Positions 26,699 through 35,641 are shown, numbered from the stretch's first letter. The stretch: DNA of 64,000 nt from Aminobacter aganoensis (GCF_014206975.1 NZ_JACHOU010000001.1:620001-684000); one strand, 5' to 3'. The notes: generated from the letters alone by a model not told the origin. Program-made: numbers and translations.

Positions 26699-27148
26699 AT
26701 GCTGACTAAAAAAGGCAAATACGGGCTCAAGGCCCTCGTCCATCTGTCCCAACTCCCCGCAGGCCAGCTCGCCTTCGTCGGCGACATAGCCATCACCAAC
26801 AAGATCCCGAAGAAGTTTCTCGACGCCATTCTGGGCGAGTTGCGAAATGCCGGTTTCGTCCAGAGCCGCAAGGGCAAGGACGGCGGCTACCGGCTTGCCA
26901 GGCCGGCGACTGAGATCAAGATCGGCCATGTCGTGCGCGTGCTCGACGGCCCCCTGGCACCCATTCCCTGCGCCAGCCGGACCCAGTACCAGCCGTGCGA
27001 CGACTGCGACGAGGCCACCTGCCAGATCAGGCACATGATGCTTGAGGTGCGCCAGGCGATTGCCGGCGTGCTCGACAACCGCAGCCTCGCGCAGGTCCGG
27101 GATGCCGCCAATGACGACATCCTGGCCGAGGCCCTGCACCACGCCTGA
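26699..27148 (+). CDS. Rrf2 family transcriptional regulator (probable sulfur-metabolism regulator)
   Basis: This 149-residue Rrf2 protein has an N-terminal winged helix (MLTKKGKYGLKALVHLSQLP, recognition region FLDAILGELRNAGFV, wing RKGKDGGYRLARP). In the effector region the cysteines are spaced as IPCAS...PCDDCDEATC, so an Fe-S cluster or thiol sensor is possible. Family members include IscR, CymR and RirA. Position directly after cysA and convergent to an LLM oxidoreductase suggests control of sulfate/organosulfur genes. The inverted repeat at 28366-28386 is a candidate site; both links are inference. Confidence 0.85.
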   Translation: MLTKKGKYGLKALVHLSQLPAGQLAFVGDIAITNKIPKKFLDAILGELRNAGFVQSRKGKDGGYRLARPATEIKIGHVVRVLDGPLAPIPCASRTQYQPCDDCDEATCQIRHMMLEVRQAIAGVLDNRSLAQVRDAANDDILAEALHHA

Positions 27149-27151
27149 GGG

Positions 27152-28063
27152 TCAGACCACCTGGCGCAGCGCCACGGGCCGCTTGCGCGGGCTCGCCGGC
27201 GTCGGCCGCCTGAACATCTTGCGCACAACCGCCATGACCTGATGTCCGAACGAAGCGATAGCGTCGGCATCGTCGAGGCCGTGGACGATGAAGTCGCTGA
27301 CGCCGAGTTCGACGAAGCTTGCCAGCACCGCCACGGCTTGCTCCGGCACGATGCCGAGTTGCCAGGCCTGATCGCCTTCTCCGGCAAGCACAGGCAGCGA
27401 AAAGCGAATGCGCCGTGTCCGGCCGAACGGCTCGGCCGCCGCCCTCAGGCGCTCGATCAGCCGTCGTGTTTCGTCGAAGCTGCCAGCCGGCAGCTCGAAC
27501 CGGTCGGCGTGCCGGCCGGCGATCTTGAGCGCGGTGCCCGACAATCCGCCGAGTTGCAGCGAAATGGCGGCGCCCTCTGCCGCCTTCATCGGCACGAAGC
27601 CACCATGGATGCGATAGAACAGGCCCTCATGCTCGAAGGGTTGCGCATTGCTCCAGAGCCGCTTGAGCAGCGTCAGGTATTCATCCGTCCGCCCCAGCGT
27701 GGCGACCAGGCCGCTATCGTCGTTGGTTTCGCGCAGGTCGCGGCTTGGCGGCACGCGCAGTGCCAGTCGGCTGGGCCCAAGCTGGTCGAGAGCCGCAAAT
27801 TGCCGGGCCGCCACCACCGGCGCGACGATGCCCGGCCAGTGGGACACCAGGACGCCGATCGATTGCGTGCTGCGCAACGCCAGCGAAGCCAGGTCCATAT
27901 TGGCGAGCAGGCCGCCGGCATCGTCGATCAGGACACCGCTGAAGCCCGCCTTTTCAAGCTGCCGCAGTCTCTGCACGGCCAGTGCCGTGTCGGAAAAGAA
28001 GGAAGGGTGAAGTTCGTCCTTGTCGGCAACGCCGCCCGGGCAATGGGTGAAGTCGATCTGCAT
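27152..28063 (-). CDS. LLM-class flavin-dependent oxidoreductase
   Basis: A bacterial-luciferase-like (LLM) flavin monooxygenase, related to alkanesulfonate and nitrilotriacetate monooxygenases. The ATG at 28063 follows AAGGAG with 6 nt spacing and gives 303 residues. The other ATG, 15 nt upstream, contains that ribosome-binding site within its first codons and is rejected. Recognisable parts are the IGVLVSHWPGIVAPVVAARQFAALDQL barrel strand (given here only as landmarks near residues 75-100), GGLSGTALKIAGRHADRFELP and GVSDFIVHGLDDADAIASFG. It is shorter than SsuD (about 380). Placement beside sulfate uptake and Rrf2 genes suggests organosulfur use. Confidence 0.8.
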   Translation of the reverse strand: MQIDFTHCPGGVADKDELHPSFFSDTALAVQRLRQLEKAGFSGVLIDDAGGLLANMDLASLALRSTQSIGVLVSHWPGIVAPVVAARQFAALDQLGPSRLALRVPPSRDLRETNDDSGLVATLGRTDEYLTLLKRLWSNAQPFEHEGLFYRIHGGFVPMKAAEGAAISLQLGGLSGTALKIAGRHADRFELPAGSFDETRRLIERLRAAAEPFGRTRRIRFSLPVLAGEGDQAWQLGIVPEQAVAVLASFVELGVSDFIVHGLDDADAIASFGHQVMAVVRKMFRRPTPASPRKRPVALRQVV

Positions 28064-28191
28064 TGCAAACTCCTTCATCTTGTCAGGAACAGTCTTTGGC
28101 GCCGCCCGCGCCGGTTCACGCGCTACTCGGATAAGCCTTCATCATCGGGGTTGAGGATTGCGTCCGCCTCCGGACGCGCATTTGGGGTAGC

Positions 28192-28344
28192 CTAGTGGAC
28201 CAGGCCAACCACGACGGCTGCGGTGAAGCCGAACGAAACCGCAAAGACAAGGTAGGAACCGAACCTGGCAAATGCTGCAGGCCGCGCGGTCGAGGCCGCG
28301 GCCTGCGCAGCGCGGCCGTTCGAGAGATACTGGGTCTGTGCCAT
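28192..28344 (-). CDS. small 50-residue single-span membrane protein, function unknown
   Basis: This short ORF starts MAQTQYLSNGRAAQAAAS and ends VVVGLVH. GGAG lies 6 nt before the chosen ATG at 28344. Residues about 30-50 form one hydrophobic segment. It precedes the LLM gene on the same strand by about 130 bp, and an inverted repeat lies 22 bp upstream of its start, so the two may be co-regulated. I do not recognise a named family. The good ribosome-binding site, Ala-rich N-terminus and membrane span argue that it is real. Confidence 0.6.
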   Translation of the reverse strand: MAQTQYLSNGRAAQAAASTARPAAFARFGSYLVFAVSFGFTAAVVVGLVH

Positions 28345-28365
28345 CGCAATCTCCATCATGACCTT

Positions 28366-28386
28366 AGTCTATAAAATTAATAGACT
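28366..28386. promoter_or_regulatory. operator-like inverted repeat upstream of the small membrane protein and LLM gene
   Basis: AGTCTAT (28366-28372) and ATAGACT (28380-28386) form a perfect 7-bp inverted repeat around an AT-only 7-bp spacer, 22 bp upstream of the small protein start. The surroundings are unusually AT-rich for this genome. Size and symmetry suit a dimeric winged-helix regulator such as the nearby Rrf2 protein. That assignment is inference. Confidence 0.6.
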
Positions 28387-28602
28387 TTGTCGATTGCTAA
28401 TTTTGGCAAGATTGTGGAACGGCATTGCCGCGACATGCACTCCGCAGAGCATATTTTCCCGTCAGGCCAGCCACCGGCGAAGCGCGAAGAGATCGAAGAT
28501 GCGGCTAATCACCTGATCTATTGCTAAAAAAGTCAAGTAATTACAGATAGATAAATTATCGCCACCATTGCCTTCACGCTCGTACGATCACGGGCCGCGG
28601 CC
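28387..28602. other. AT-rich non-coding stretch upstream of the operator
   Basis: This 216-bp stretch (within the 321-bp gap between the small protein and the lipoprotein gene) has no credible ORF. Two similar AT-rich patches, GATTGCTAATTTTGGCAAG (from 28394) and TATTGCTAAAAAAGTCAAG (from 28519), suggest a repeated regulatory or promoter motif. A further GATCTA (28515-28520) and TAGAT pair is near 28548. Nothing firmer can be stated. Confidence 0.4.
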
Positions 28603-28645
28603 AAAAAACGATGTCCCGAAGGCGCATCGGCACCCTCGGGACATC
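28603..28645 (-). terminator. intrinsic terminator of the glycine-zipper lipoprotein gene
   Basis: On the minus strand, GATGTCCCGA and TCGGGACATC form perfect 10-bp arms (28636-28645 and 28610-28619) with a 16-nt loop. GTTTTTTGG follows. It starts 21 bp after the stop of the lipoprotein gene at 28666. Confidence 0.85.
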
Positions 28646-28665
28646 GCGCATGAAAGATAGTCGGC

Positions 28666-28938
28666 TCAGTAATAGCCGCGCGGGCATTCCGCGAGATAGG
28701 TGCGGCCATAGCGGTCGCGATAGCGGCAGCGATTCGGCTCGTTCGCCCGACCGATCAGGGCACCGGCCACGGCACCCACGGCACCGCCGACAAGAGCACC
28801 TTCGGCGCGGTTTCCAGGCGCAGCAACGGCACTGCCGATCGCCGCGCCGCCGAGACCGCCGATCGCAGCCCCCTGTTCCGTCTGCGAGCAGGCCGCCAAC
28901 GGCACCAACAGTGCCAGACACATCACCAGTTTCTTCAT
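28666..28938 (-). CDS. glycine-zipper outer-membrane lipoprotein
   Basis: A 90-residue lipoprotein. The N-terminus MKKLVMCLALLVPLAACSQT has a type II signal with lipobox LAAC, so Cys17 should be lipidated. Residues about 24-65 form a glycine zipper (GAAIGGLGGAAIGSAVAAPG...GALVGGAVGAVAGALIG). The C-terminal tail NRCRYRDRYGRTYLAECPRGYY carries two Cys. It resembles the 17-kDa surface antigen/SlyB-like group. The start at 28938 is 8 nt after GGAG; another ATG 6 nt upstream is possible. It appears monocistronic, with a clear terminator. Confidence 0.85.
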   Translation of the reverse strand: MKKLVMCLALLVPLAACSQTEQGAAIGGLGGAAIGSAVAAPGNRAEGALVGGAVGAVAGALIGRANEPNRCRYRDRYGRTYLAECPRGYY

Positions 28939-29119
28939 CACCATCACTCCGAAAAGGTTTAAACGCCCGTCCGAATCTAACAATGCGCAACGAGCGGAAT
29001 CGATCCATCGCCTTCTGGACGGCGGATCGCACGAATCCCTTCAACTCCTGAGATGCATACGCACTGCGGCAGCAATCGGGCGACGTTGCCCCTATGTCGG
29101 TGAGCCGGTGCTCATCGGC

Positions 29120-31060
29120 CTATGCGGCCTTGCTCTTCTTTCGGGCCTGCGACGGACGCCGCACCTTCCTTTTGGCGGCTTTGAGGGGGACTGCGGGCGC
29201 ATCGGTCAGGGCGCCGATCGCAGCACCAGTCATGCCGAACGCGGCAAAATCGGCGTTGAGGTCACCGGCCAGCTTCCCGGCATCCCCGCCAGCGGCATCG
29301 GTCCACAACACGACCCCGACCCTCAGCGACGGCTTGGCGCGCTTCAGGCGCCGCACCAGGAAGCGGCCATGGTTCAGCGAATCGGCGTTCAGGAACCCCA
29401 CCACGGCCGTCTGGACGCCTTCGAGCGGCAGGCTCCTGATGTTGGACGGCTCCATGTCGGCATGGCTCGCCGTCGTTGCTGCCGCCCCCTGTACTGTCAG
29501 GACCTGTGCCAGCATGGCGGCAGCCGCATTGTCGAGTTCGCCGCGGCCGCCGATGCAGAGCACCGATTTTCCAGCCCCGTCCGGCAGTTCCTCTTCCTCC
29601 TCGCCATCGGCTTGAGCCGCGTCGTCCGAAGCATCGTCATCGTCTTCGTCGGCCTCTTCGTCGGCGATCTCGTTCAGATTGGCCACCAGCGTCACGGCGC
29701 TTGCCGCAACGCGTGTCCGCTGCTCGTCGGTCAAGGCACCTCGCGCCCGGTCCAGTTCGCCCAGCAGCAAGGCAGGAATGGCGACCTTGCCGTAGAAGTC
29801 GACCAGATATTCGGTCTCGAGCATCTCCTCGGCATGATCGGTCGCCTCGTCCGGATCGCCCGCCAGCAGGCGCTGGTACAGCCGCTCCTTGGGGTCGAGC
29901 ACCGGTTCGTTGCCGAACAGCACCTCCAGGAACTCGAACTGCGGCACATGCTTGCCGAGCACCACGAGGCACACGGTCAGCGGCGTCGACAGCACCAGGC
30001 CCACCGGTCCCCACAGCCACGTCCAGAAGATCGCGGCAACGATGATGGCGAGCGGCGAGAGCCCGGTCCGCGAACCGTATAGCCAGGGCTCGATGACATT
30101 GTTGATGACGAGTTCCATGGCGATGAACAGCGCCGCCGCCCACAGCACCAGCGACCAGCCAGGCGCCACGGCAAGTGCCAGAAACAGCGGCAGGATCATC
30201 GCGATCGCCGGGCCGATATAGGGCACGAAGCGCAACACGATGGCCAGCAGGCCCCACAGGATCGCGTTGGGTATCCCCAGTAGCCAGAGGCCCATGCCGA
30301 TGGGAACGCCATAGGCCACGTTCACCACCAGCTGCATCAGCAAGTACTGCCCCACCCTTCGGCCGGCATCCTGCAGCGCTTCGGTCGTTCGGTGCAGGTC
30401 GCCATAGCCGACAAGGCGGATGAACCGGTCGCGCAGGTCCTCGCGCTCCAGAAGCATGAAGATGACGACGACAATGACCAGGCCTGCCGTGGCGAGCGGC
30501 CCGATCAACGGTCCGATCAGGTTTTTCAACGTCTCGATCGGCCTCTGCGGCGTGAATATCTCGACCAGCAGCGGGTCGGGACGCGATGGCTGCGCTGCGG
30601 GCACTGTCGCCGATTCAGGCTTTTCGATCTCCTGGCCGACGCGTTCGATGACGCCGCTCAGCCTGTCGATGATTCCGCCGCCGCTGCCGCTTTCCTTGAG
30701 AGAGCGCACCTTCTCCAGGATGTTGGCCTGGTAGGTCGGTACGTTGCGGGCAACCTCGCCGACCTGGGAAACGACGACAAAACTGAACACCGCGACCACG
30801 CCGAACGCGGCCAGCACGCAGGCAATCACCGAGACCAGCCTGGGAACGCCGATCCGCCTCAACCAGGCGACGATGGGCGCCAGGGCGAAAGTCAGCAGCA
30901 CGGCGATCGCCAGTGGCAGGAATACGTCGCGGGCGAAGTAGAGGATCGCGACCACCGCCGCGGTGGCGGCAAATGTCGGCAAGGCCGTCCTGGAATGCGG
31001 TTGCAGCGACAGCTGGTTGCCGGAACTCAGGCTTCGGCCCTTCGAAATTGCCTCGACCAC
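29120..31060 (-). CDS. AI-2E family (PerM-like) membrane protein with long acidic C-terminal extension
   Basis: The N-terminal about 370 residues are an AI-2E/PerM transporter domain with around eight membrane segments. The family regions VLRFVPYIGPAIAMILPLFLA and GLSPLAIIVAAIFWTWLWG can be seen as landmarks. A soluble region of about 270 residues follows. It contains a very acidic linker (EEADEDDDDASDDAAQADGE) and a final alpha/beta-like domain beginning SVLCIGGRGELDNAAAAML, ending in a Lys/Arg-rich tail. The GTG start at 31060 is supported by AGGAGG 6 nt upstream, giving 646 residues. An in-frame ATG 84 nt upstream lacks such a site. The substrate is unknown. Confidence 0.85.
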   Translation of the reverse strand: MVEAISKGRSLSSGNQLSLQPHSRTALPTFAATAAVVAILYFARDVFLPLAIAVLLTFALAPIVAWLRRIGVPRLVSVIACVLAAFGVVAVFSFVVVSQVGEVARNVPTYQANILEKVRSLKESGSGGGIIDRLSGVIERVGQEIEKPESATVPAAQPSRPDPLLVEIFTPQRPIETLKNLIGPLIGPLATAGLVIVVVIFMLLEREDLRDRFIRLVGYGDLHRTTEALQDAGRRVGQYLLMQLVVNVAYGVPIGMGLWLLGIPNAILWGLLAIVLRFVPYIGPAIAMILPLFLALAVAPGWSLVLWAAALFIAMELVINNVIEPWLYGSRTGLSPLAIIVAAIFWTWLWGPVGLVLSTPLTVCLVVLGKHVPQFEFLEVLFGNEPVLDPKERLYQRLLAGDPDEATDHAEEMLETEYLVDFYGKVAIPALLLGELDRARGALTDEQRTRVAASAVTLVANLNEIADEEADEDDDDASDDAAQADGEEEEELPDGAGKSVLCIGGRGELDNAAAAMLAQVLTVQGAAATTASHADMEPSNIRSLPLEGVQTAVVGFLNADSLNHGRFLVRRLKRAKPSLRVGVVLWTDAAGGDAGKLAGDLNADFAAFGMTGAAIGALTDAPAVPLKAAKRKVRRPSQARKKSKAA

Positions 31061-31216
31061 CCGCGACCTCCTGCCCTGAATTGCCGCGTGCCGACGACGC
31101 GCACTCCATAGTCGCGGAAGAGCGGCGGCTTTTGCAATGGGCAAGCCTAACCGTTGAAGGTTTGCTGCCTGTCAGACGCAGCCGGAAGCCGCGGCAGAAG
31201 CCTAAAACGTGACGGA

Positions 31217-32155
31217 TCAGGCTGGTTTCGGCGAAAAGATCGACCAGTTCATCCTTTTGGTCAGTTGCTCCAGCGCGATCGAGCCAAGCATCGAATTGCC
31301 GCGCGCATTCAGCCCCGGCGACCAGACGGCGATCGACGCGACACCGGGCACGATCGCCAGGATGCCGCCGCCGACACCGCTCTTCCCCGGAATGCCGACA
31401 CGGAAGGCAAACTCGCCCGAACCGTCATAGTGGCCGCAGGTCAGCATCAGCGCATTGATGCGCTTGGCCCGTTCGCTCGAAATGACCGTGTGCCCCGACG
31501 AGGGAACGCGCCCGGCGTTGGCCAGGAACCGGCCGGCATTGGCCAGTTGCTGGCAGTTCATCGCGATGGCGCAATGATGGAAATAGACGCCCAGGGTCAA
31601 TTCCGGCGCATGATTGAGGTTGCCAAAGCCCTTGAGGTAATTTGCCAGGGCAAAGTTGCGGTAGCCTGTGACGCGCTCGGAACCGGCGACATCGCCATCG
31701 ACCACGATCGTGTCGTCATCGGCCAGCGAGCGCACGAAACTCACGATCTCGCCGATCGCTTCGCGCGGCTGATGGCCTGCCAGGAGCACGTCGGAAACGA
31801 CGATTGCACCGGCATTGATGAACGGGTTGCGCGGGATGCCCTCCTCCCGCTCCAACTGGACGATGGAATTGAAAGGTGTGCCGGACGGCTCCCTGCCGAC
31901 ACGCTTCCACAAGGTGTCGCCGACACGGCCCAGCGCCAGGGCCAGGGTGAACACCTTGGAGATGCTCTGGATCGAAAACGGTTCGTCGGCGTCGCCCGCG
32001 ACCAGCACCTCGCCATTGGTCAAGGTGACGGCGATGCCGAACTTGTTCGGATCGATCTTGCCGAGTTGGGGAATGTAGGATGCGACTGCGCCGCGGTCCG
32101 AATATCCTGCCATCTCCGCGACGATCTCGTCGAGGACATCTCTCAAACTAGGCAT
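31217..32155 (-). CDS. glsA: Glutaminase
   Basis: Glutaminase hydrolyses glutamine to glutamate and ammonia, using a serine beta-lactamase-like fold. The 312-residue length is typical. The catalytic Ser-x-x-Lys is S64-I-S-K67 in [16 protein letters not shown]. Other hallmarks are [16 protein letters not shown], the [16 protein letters not shown] region near residue 160, and [15 protein letters not shown] near 275. It is monocistronic, with PerM downstream on the same strand and tRNA-Lys upstream. It may contribute to acid tolerance or nitrogen recycling, as in other rhizobia (family knowledge). Confidence 0.95.
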   Translation of the reverse strand: MPSLRDVLDEIVAEMAGYSDRGAVASYIPQLGKIDPNKFGIAVTLTNGEVLVAGDADEPFSIQSISKVFTLALALGRVGDTLWKRVGREPSGTPFNSIVQLEREEGIPRNPFINAGAIVVSDVLLAGHQPREAIGEIVSFVRSLADDDTIVVDGDVAGSERVTGYRNFALANYLKGFGNLNHAPELTLGVYFHHCAIAMNCQQLANAGRFLANAGRVPSSGHTVISSERAKRINALMLTCGHYDGSGEFAFRVGIPGKSGVGGGILAIVPGVASIAVWSPGLNARGNSMLGSIALEQLTKRMNWSIFSPKPA

Positions 32156-32362
32156 ATTTTATCCCGAAATCTTCCCGGCCCGAATCGCGCTTGCGTTCGA
32201 CAATCGGCGCTCCGCTAAAGCAAGACAAGCTTACCGGCGCCAGCCGGCCGGACAGGAAACGCGTTTGCGACGATGGAAAAGACAGAGGCTCTTGCCGGAA
32301 GCCGGCACCAGAATTTCGTATCATCTTGCATGAAGAATTCAGCGGAAGTCTTTGAGAAGACT

Positions 32363-32438
<76 letters not shown>

Positions 32439-32540
32439 ACTCGACCGGTAAACCGACCGTGGCCGGCATATAGCCAAGCCATTTTGCGCTGTCCACCCCA
32501 CCAGTCGTTTTTTCTTCAAGTCGGCAAAAATTCCTTCGCT

Positions 32541-33455
32541 TCAGACCAAGAGAACGCCTTCTGCGGTCCTCACGGCATGCCCGCCGATGCGCGCGGCGAC
32601 GAGATTTCCACCCGAGACGTCCAGTTCGAGCCTGATTCTCGACGGCCGGCCCATTTCGATTCCCTGTTCGATCCAGAATCGCTGCCCGCCATCGGTCGGC
32701 CTGTCGAAGTTCATGATCGCACCGGCAAAGGCGGCCGCCGCCGAACCCGTGGCCGGATCTTCGTAAGACGGGCTGCCCGGCACCATCATGCGGGCATGGA
32801 AGGCGCTGGTGTGGTCGATCGTCTCGCGGCAGTAGACATAGGCGCTGGCGACAGCGAATTCGCTCTTCTTCGGCGAAAACTCGAACCAGGCCTCGTTGTT
32901 GAACCGGATCTTCGATGCAGCCTGAAGGTCGGCGACCGGCACCGTGATGTAGGGTACGCCCGCCGACCACAGCGACACGCGATGGTTCTCGAAGCCGATT
33001 TCATGCGGCCCGAGCCCGAGTGCCGCCCCGATCGCCTCGGCATCGGCCGACAGCGGCAGTTGTTCCGGCAGCTTCGGCAGGTCGAATTCGGCGAACAGTC
33101 CGGAACCGACCTTGTCGACCGCGCATCGCACCAGGCCGATGTTCTCTTCGAGCACGAAAATGCCGGCGAGATCGCCACTCTTCTCCATCTCCGACAAGGC
33201 GATGGCCGTGCCGACCGTCGGATGGCCGGCAAAGGGCATCTCGTAGTCGGGCGTGAAGATGCGTACCCGCGCCTTGTGCTTGGGATTGTCGGGCGGCAGA
33301 ACGAACGCCGTTTCCGACAGGTTGAATTGCCGGGCGATCGCCTGCATCCCAGCCGAATCGAGCCCCTTCGAATCGACGACGACGGCCAGCGGGTTGCCCG
33401 CAAGCCTGTCCTGGGTGAAGACGTCGTAAATAAAATACTTGCGTCCGATCGTCAT
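32541..33455 (-). CDS. PhzF family isomerase/epimerase-like protein
   Basis: A 304-residue member of the PhzF (diaminopimelate-epimerase-fold) family, whose substrates are mostly unknown; a role in phenazine synthesis is not implied. The start at 33455 follows AAGGAG. The N-terminus KYFIYDVFTQDRLAGNPLAV, the catalytic-Glu region NLSETAFVLPP (near residue 46), EMPFAGHPTVGTAIAL and the late YEDPATGSAAAAFAG block are diagnostic. It is divergent from the macA-like gene, with a mosaic palindrome in between. Confidence 0.9.
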   Translation of the reverse strand: MTIGRKYFIYDVFTQDRLAGNPLAVVVDSKGLDSAGMQAIARQFNLSETAFVLPPDNPKHKARVRIFTPDYEMPFAGHPTVGTAIALSEMEKSGDLAGIFVLEENIGLVRCAVDKVGSGLFAEFDLPKLPEQLPLSADAEAIGAALGLGPHEIGFENHRVSLWSAGVPYITVPVADLQAASKIRFNNEAWFEFSPKKSEFAVASAYVYCRETIDHTSAFHARMMVPGSPSYEDPATGSAAAAFAGAIMNFDRPTDGGQRFWIEQGIEMGRPSRIRLELDVSGGNLVAARIGGHAVRTAEGVLLV

Positions 33456-33530
33456 GTTTGCTCCTTCTGCTGCCGGCAACATGAGCGAAATTTAATTTGA
33501 ATTCCGGGACAACACGGCCGATCTGTGATC

Positions 33531-33595
33531 CTAGAGCATGACCCCGAACGGTGGGAAACGGTTTCGGAAAGATCATGCTCGAGCAACAGGCTCTA
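33531..33595. repeat. GAGCATGA/TCATGCTC mosaic palindrome (phzF-macA intergenic)
   Basis: Nested inverted repeats: TAGAGC (33532-33537) with GCTCTA (33590-33595), and GAGCATGA (33534-33541) with TCATGCTC (33573-33580). CCGAA...TTCGG lies inside. It shares the GCATGACCCCGAA start and GATCATGC end with the element at 23604-23648. The proposed GTG start of the macA-like gene lies right at its edge. Confidence 0.75.
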
Positions 33596-33596
33596 A

Positions 33597-34928
33597 GTGG
33601 GTTTTCTCGAGCCATCAAAGGGGTCTGGCTTGGACCAGTTGGTAAATCGTCAGGATCAGGCGAGCACGCCATCCATCGAGACGGCACTCGGCCTCGATGG
33701 CAATGGCCGCACAACGCGTCGGCGCAAGGGCTGGCTCTGGCTGATTCTGGCTGTGATTGTCGTCGCCTTGGCCTATGCCGCCTTCTCCTGGCTCGGCACA
33801 CCTTCCGAGCGCATCGTCTACACCAGCCAGCCGGCCGAGGTCGGCGACATCACCGTCGAGGTCTCCGCGACAGGTAACCTGCAGCCCCTGACCCAGGTCG
33901 ACATTTCGAGCGAACTTTCGGGCGTCGTCCGTTCGGTCGCCGTCGTCGAAAACCAGCAGGTCAGGAAAGGCGACGTGCTGGCCGCGCTCGACACCACCCG
34001 GCTTTCCGCCCAGATCGAACGTGCCCAGGCTTCGGCAAAGGCGGCTGCCGCCAAGGTCGAGGATACGCGCACGACATTGTCGCAGAATGCGCAGGCCTTG
34101 ACCCGGGCGCAGGAACTGACACGCCGCGGCATGGCCACCACCCAGGCGCTCGAAGCAGCCACCGCCGAACGCGACCGCGCCCAGAGCGCGCTCGACATGG
34201 CGGAGGCCAACCTCGCCATCGCCGAGGCCGACCTCAAGCTGCAGCAGGCCGACCTTGCCAAGAGCAGCATCTATGCCCCCATCGACGGTGTCGTGCTGAC
34301 GCGTTCGGTCAACCCGGGCCAGACAGTCGCCTCCTCCATGCAGGCGCCGGTGCTGTTCGTGCTCGCCGCCGACCTGTCCAAGATGGAGCTCAAGGCGGCG
34401 GTCGATGAGGCCGACATCGGCACGGTCGCCAAGGGTCAGCACGCGCGCTTCACCGTAGATGCCTTCCCCGACCGCAGTTTCGACGCCTCGATCCGCGACA
34501 TCGCCTATGCCTCGGTCACCACCGATGGCGTGGTCACCTACAATGCGTGGCTCGATGTCGACAATGACGAACTGTTGCTGCGCCCGGGCATGACCGCCAC
34601 CGTCTCGATCGTCACGCGCGAGGCCAAGGACGTCCTCACGGTGCCGGCGACGGCATTCCGCTACCGACCCACCCCCGCCGCACGCAACTCCGGCTTCAGC
34701 CTGCAGAACGTGTTCCTGGGCCGGCCATCGCGCGGACCGACCGATCGCAGCCGTCCAGCCTCGACCCCTGCCGACGGCTCGCGCACGCTCTATGTCCTCA
34801 AGGACGGCGCACCGGTTGCGGTCCGGGTCAAGACCGGGGCCACCGACGGCGACCGCACGGAGATCGTCTCCGGCCTCAATGCCGGCGACCAGGTCGTCAC
34901 CGCCTCGAATTCGTCGCGGGCGAATTGA
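33597..34928 (+). CDS. MacA-like periplasmic adaptor of an ABC efflux system
   Basis: A 443-residue membrane-fusion (HlyD/MacA) protein. It has a cytoplasmic N-terminus, one membrane anchor (about residues 45-62, WLWLILAVIVVALAYAAF) and a biotinyl-lipoyl-like half (VEVSATGNLQPLTQVDISSE). A helical hairpin rich in Ala/Gln (about 120-210), the second lipoyl half (IYAPIDGVVLTRSVNPGQTV) and a beta-barrel follow. The start is uncertain: GTG at 33597 abuts the palindrome, while TTG at 33630 follows AAGGGG with 6 nt spacing and may be the real one. The stop overlaps the macB ATPase region. It should link the pump to an outer-membrane channel encoded elsewhere. Confidence 0.88.
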   Translation: MGFLEPSKGSGLDQLVNRQDQASTPSIETALGLDGNGRTTRRRKGWLWLILAVIVVALAYAAFSWLGTPSERIVYTSQPAEVGDITVEVSATGNLQPLTQVDISSELSGVVRSVAVVENQQVRKGDVLAALDTTRLSAQIERAQASAKAAAAKVEDTRTTLSQNAQALTRAQELTRRGMATTQALEAATAERDRAQSALDMAEANLAIAEADLKLQQADLAKSSIYAPIDGVVLTRSVNPGQTVASSMQAPVLFVLAADLSKMELKAAVDEADIGTVAKGQHARFTVDAFPDRSFDASIRDIAYASVTTDGVVTYNAWLDVDNDELLLRPGMTATVSIVTREAKDVLTVPATAFRYRPTPAARNSGFSLQNVFLGRPSRGPTDRSRPASTPADGSRTLYVLKDGAPVAVRVKTGATDGDRTEIVSGLNAGDQVVTASNSSRAN

Positions 34929-34936
34929 GAACCGAC

Positions 34937-35641
34937 ATGAGCCCGGCTCCGCTCATCGTCTTCGACAAGGTCTGGAAGACCTACGGCCAGGGCGAGGCTG
35001 AGGTGCGCGCGCTTGCCGGCATCGATCTTGCCATCGGCCAGGGCGAGTTCGTCGCCATCATGGGTCCGTCCGGCTCGGGCAAGTCGACGGCGATGAACAT
35101 CGTCGGCTGCCTCGATACCCCGACCTCCGGGCGCTACGGCTTCATGGGCGTCGACGCCGGCCGGCTCGATCGCAACCGGCGTGCGGAACTGCGCAATCTC
35201 TACATCGGCTTTGTCTTCCAGGGCTACAATCTGCTGCCGCGCACCACGGCGGTGGAAAATGTCGAGCTGCCGCTGATCTATCGCGGCGTTCCGGCCCAGG
35301 ACCGGCGCGCTTTGGCCATGAAGGCACTGGCCGAAGTCGGCCTCGAGGACCGCGAACACCACACCCCGGCCGAACTGTCCGGCGGCCAGCAGCAGCGCGT
35401 CGCGATCGCGCGTGCCATCGTCACGCGGCCGACGCTGCTCGTCGCCGACGAACCCACCGGCAATCTCGACACCGCCCGCAGCCACGAGATCATGCAACTG
35501 CTCACCCGCCTCAACGAGGAGTACGGGCTGACCATCGTCATGGTCACGCACGAATCCGACATCGCCGCCTATGCCGGCCGGACCATCGCCTTCCGCGACG
35601 GCCACGTCGCCTCCGACACCAAGAAGCTCGAGGCGGCATAG
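34937..35641 (+). CDS. MacB-type ABC transporter ATP-binding protein
   Basis: A 234-residue ATPase of the LolD/MacB class. Walker A is [15 protein letters not shown] near residue 41. The Q-loop is [17 protein letters not shown], the signature [15 protein letters not shown], Walker [14 protein letters not shown], and the switch is [13 protein letters not shown]. The ATG at 34937 lies 8 bp after the macA-like stop. ATPase and permease are separate polypeptides, unlike fused E. coli MacB. The permease gene follows after 3 bp. Lipoprotein, peptide or drug export is possible; the cargo cannot be told. Confidence 0.92.
   Translation: MSPAPLIVFDKVWKTYGQGEAEVRALAGIDLAIGQGEFVAIMGPSGSGKSTAMNIVGCLDTPTSGRYGFMGVDAGRLDRNRRAELRNLYIGFVFQGYNLLPRTTAVENVELPLIYRGVPAQDRRALAMKALAEVGLEDREHHTPAELSGGQQQRVAIARAIVTRPTLLVADEPTGNLDTARSHEIMQLLTRLNEEYGLTIVMVTHESDIAAYAGRTIAFRDGHVASDTKKLEAA

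Noticed and set aside
27152-28063. LLM oxidoreductase as a truncated SsuD
   Set aside because: Although shorter than SsuD, it has a good start, an open frame and both N- and C-terminal landmarks; shorter LLM proteins of about 300 residues exist.
29108-30082. Plus-strand open frame over the C-terminal part of the PerM-like gene
   Set aside because: Antisense shadow; the minus-strand frame has membrane helices and an AGGAGG-led start.
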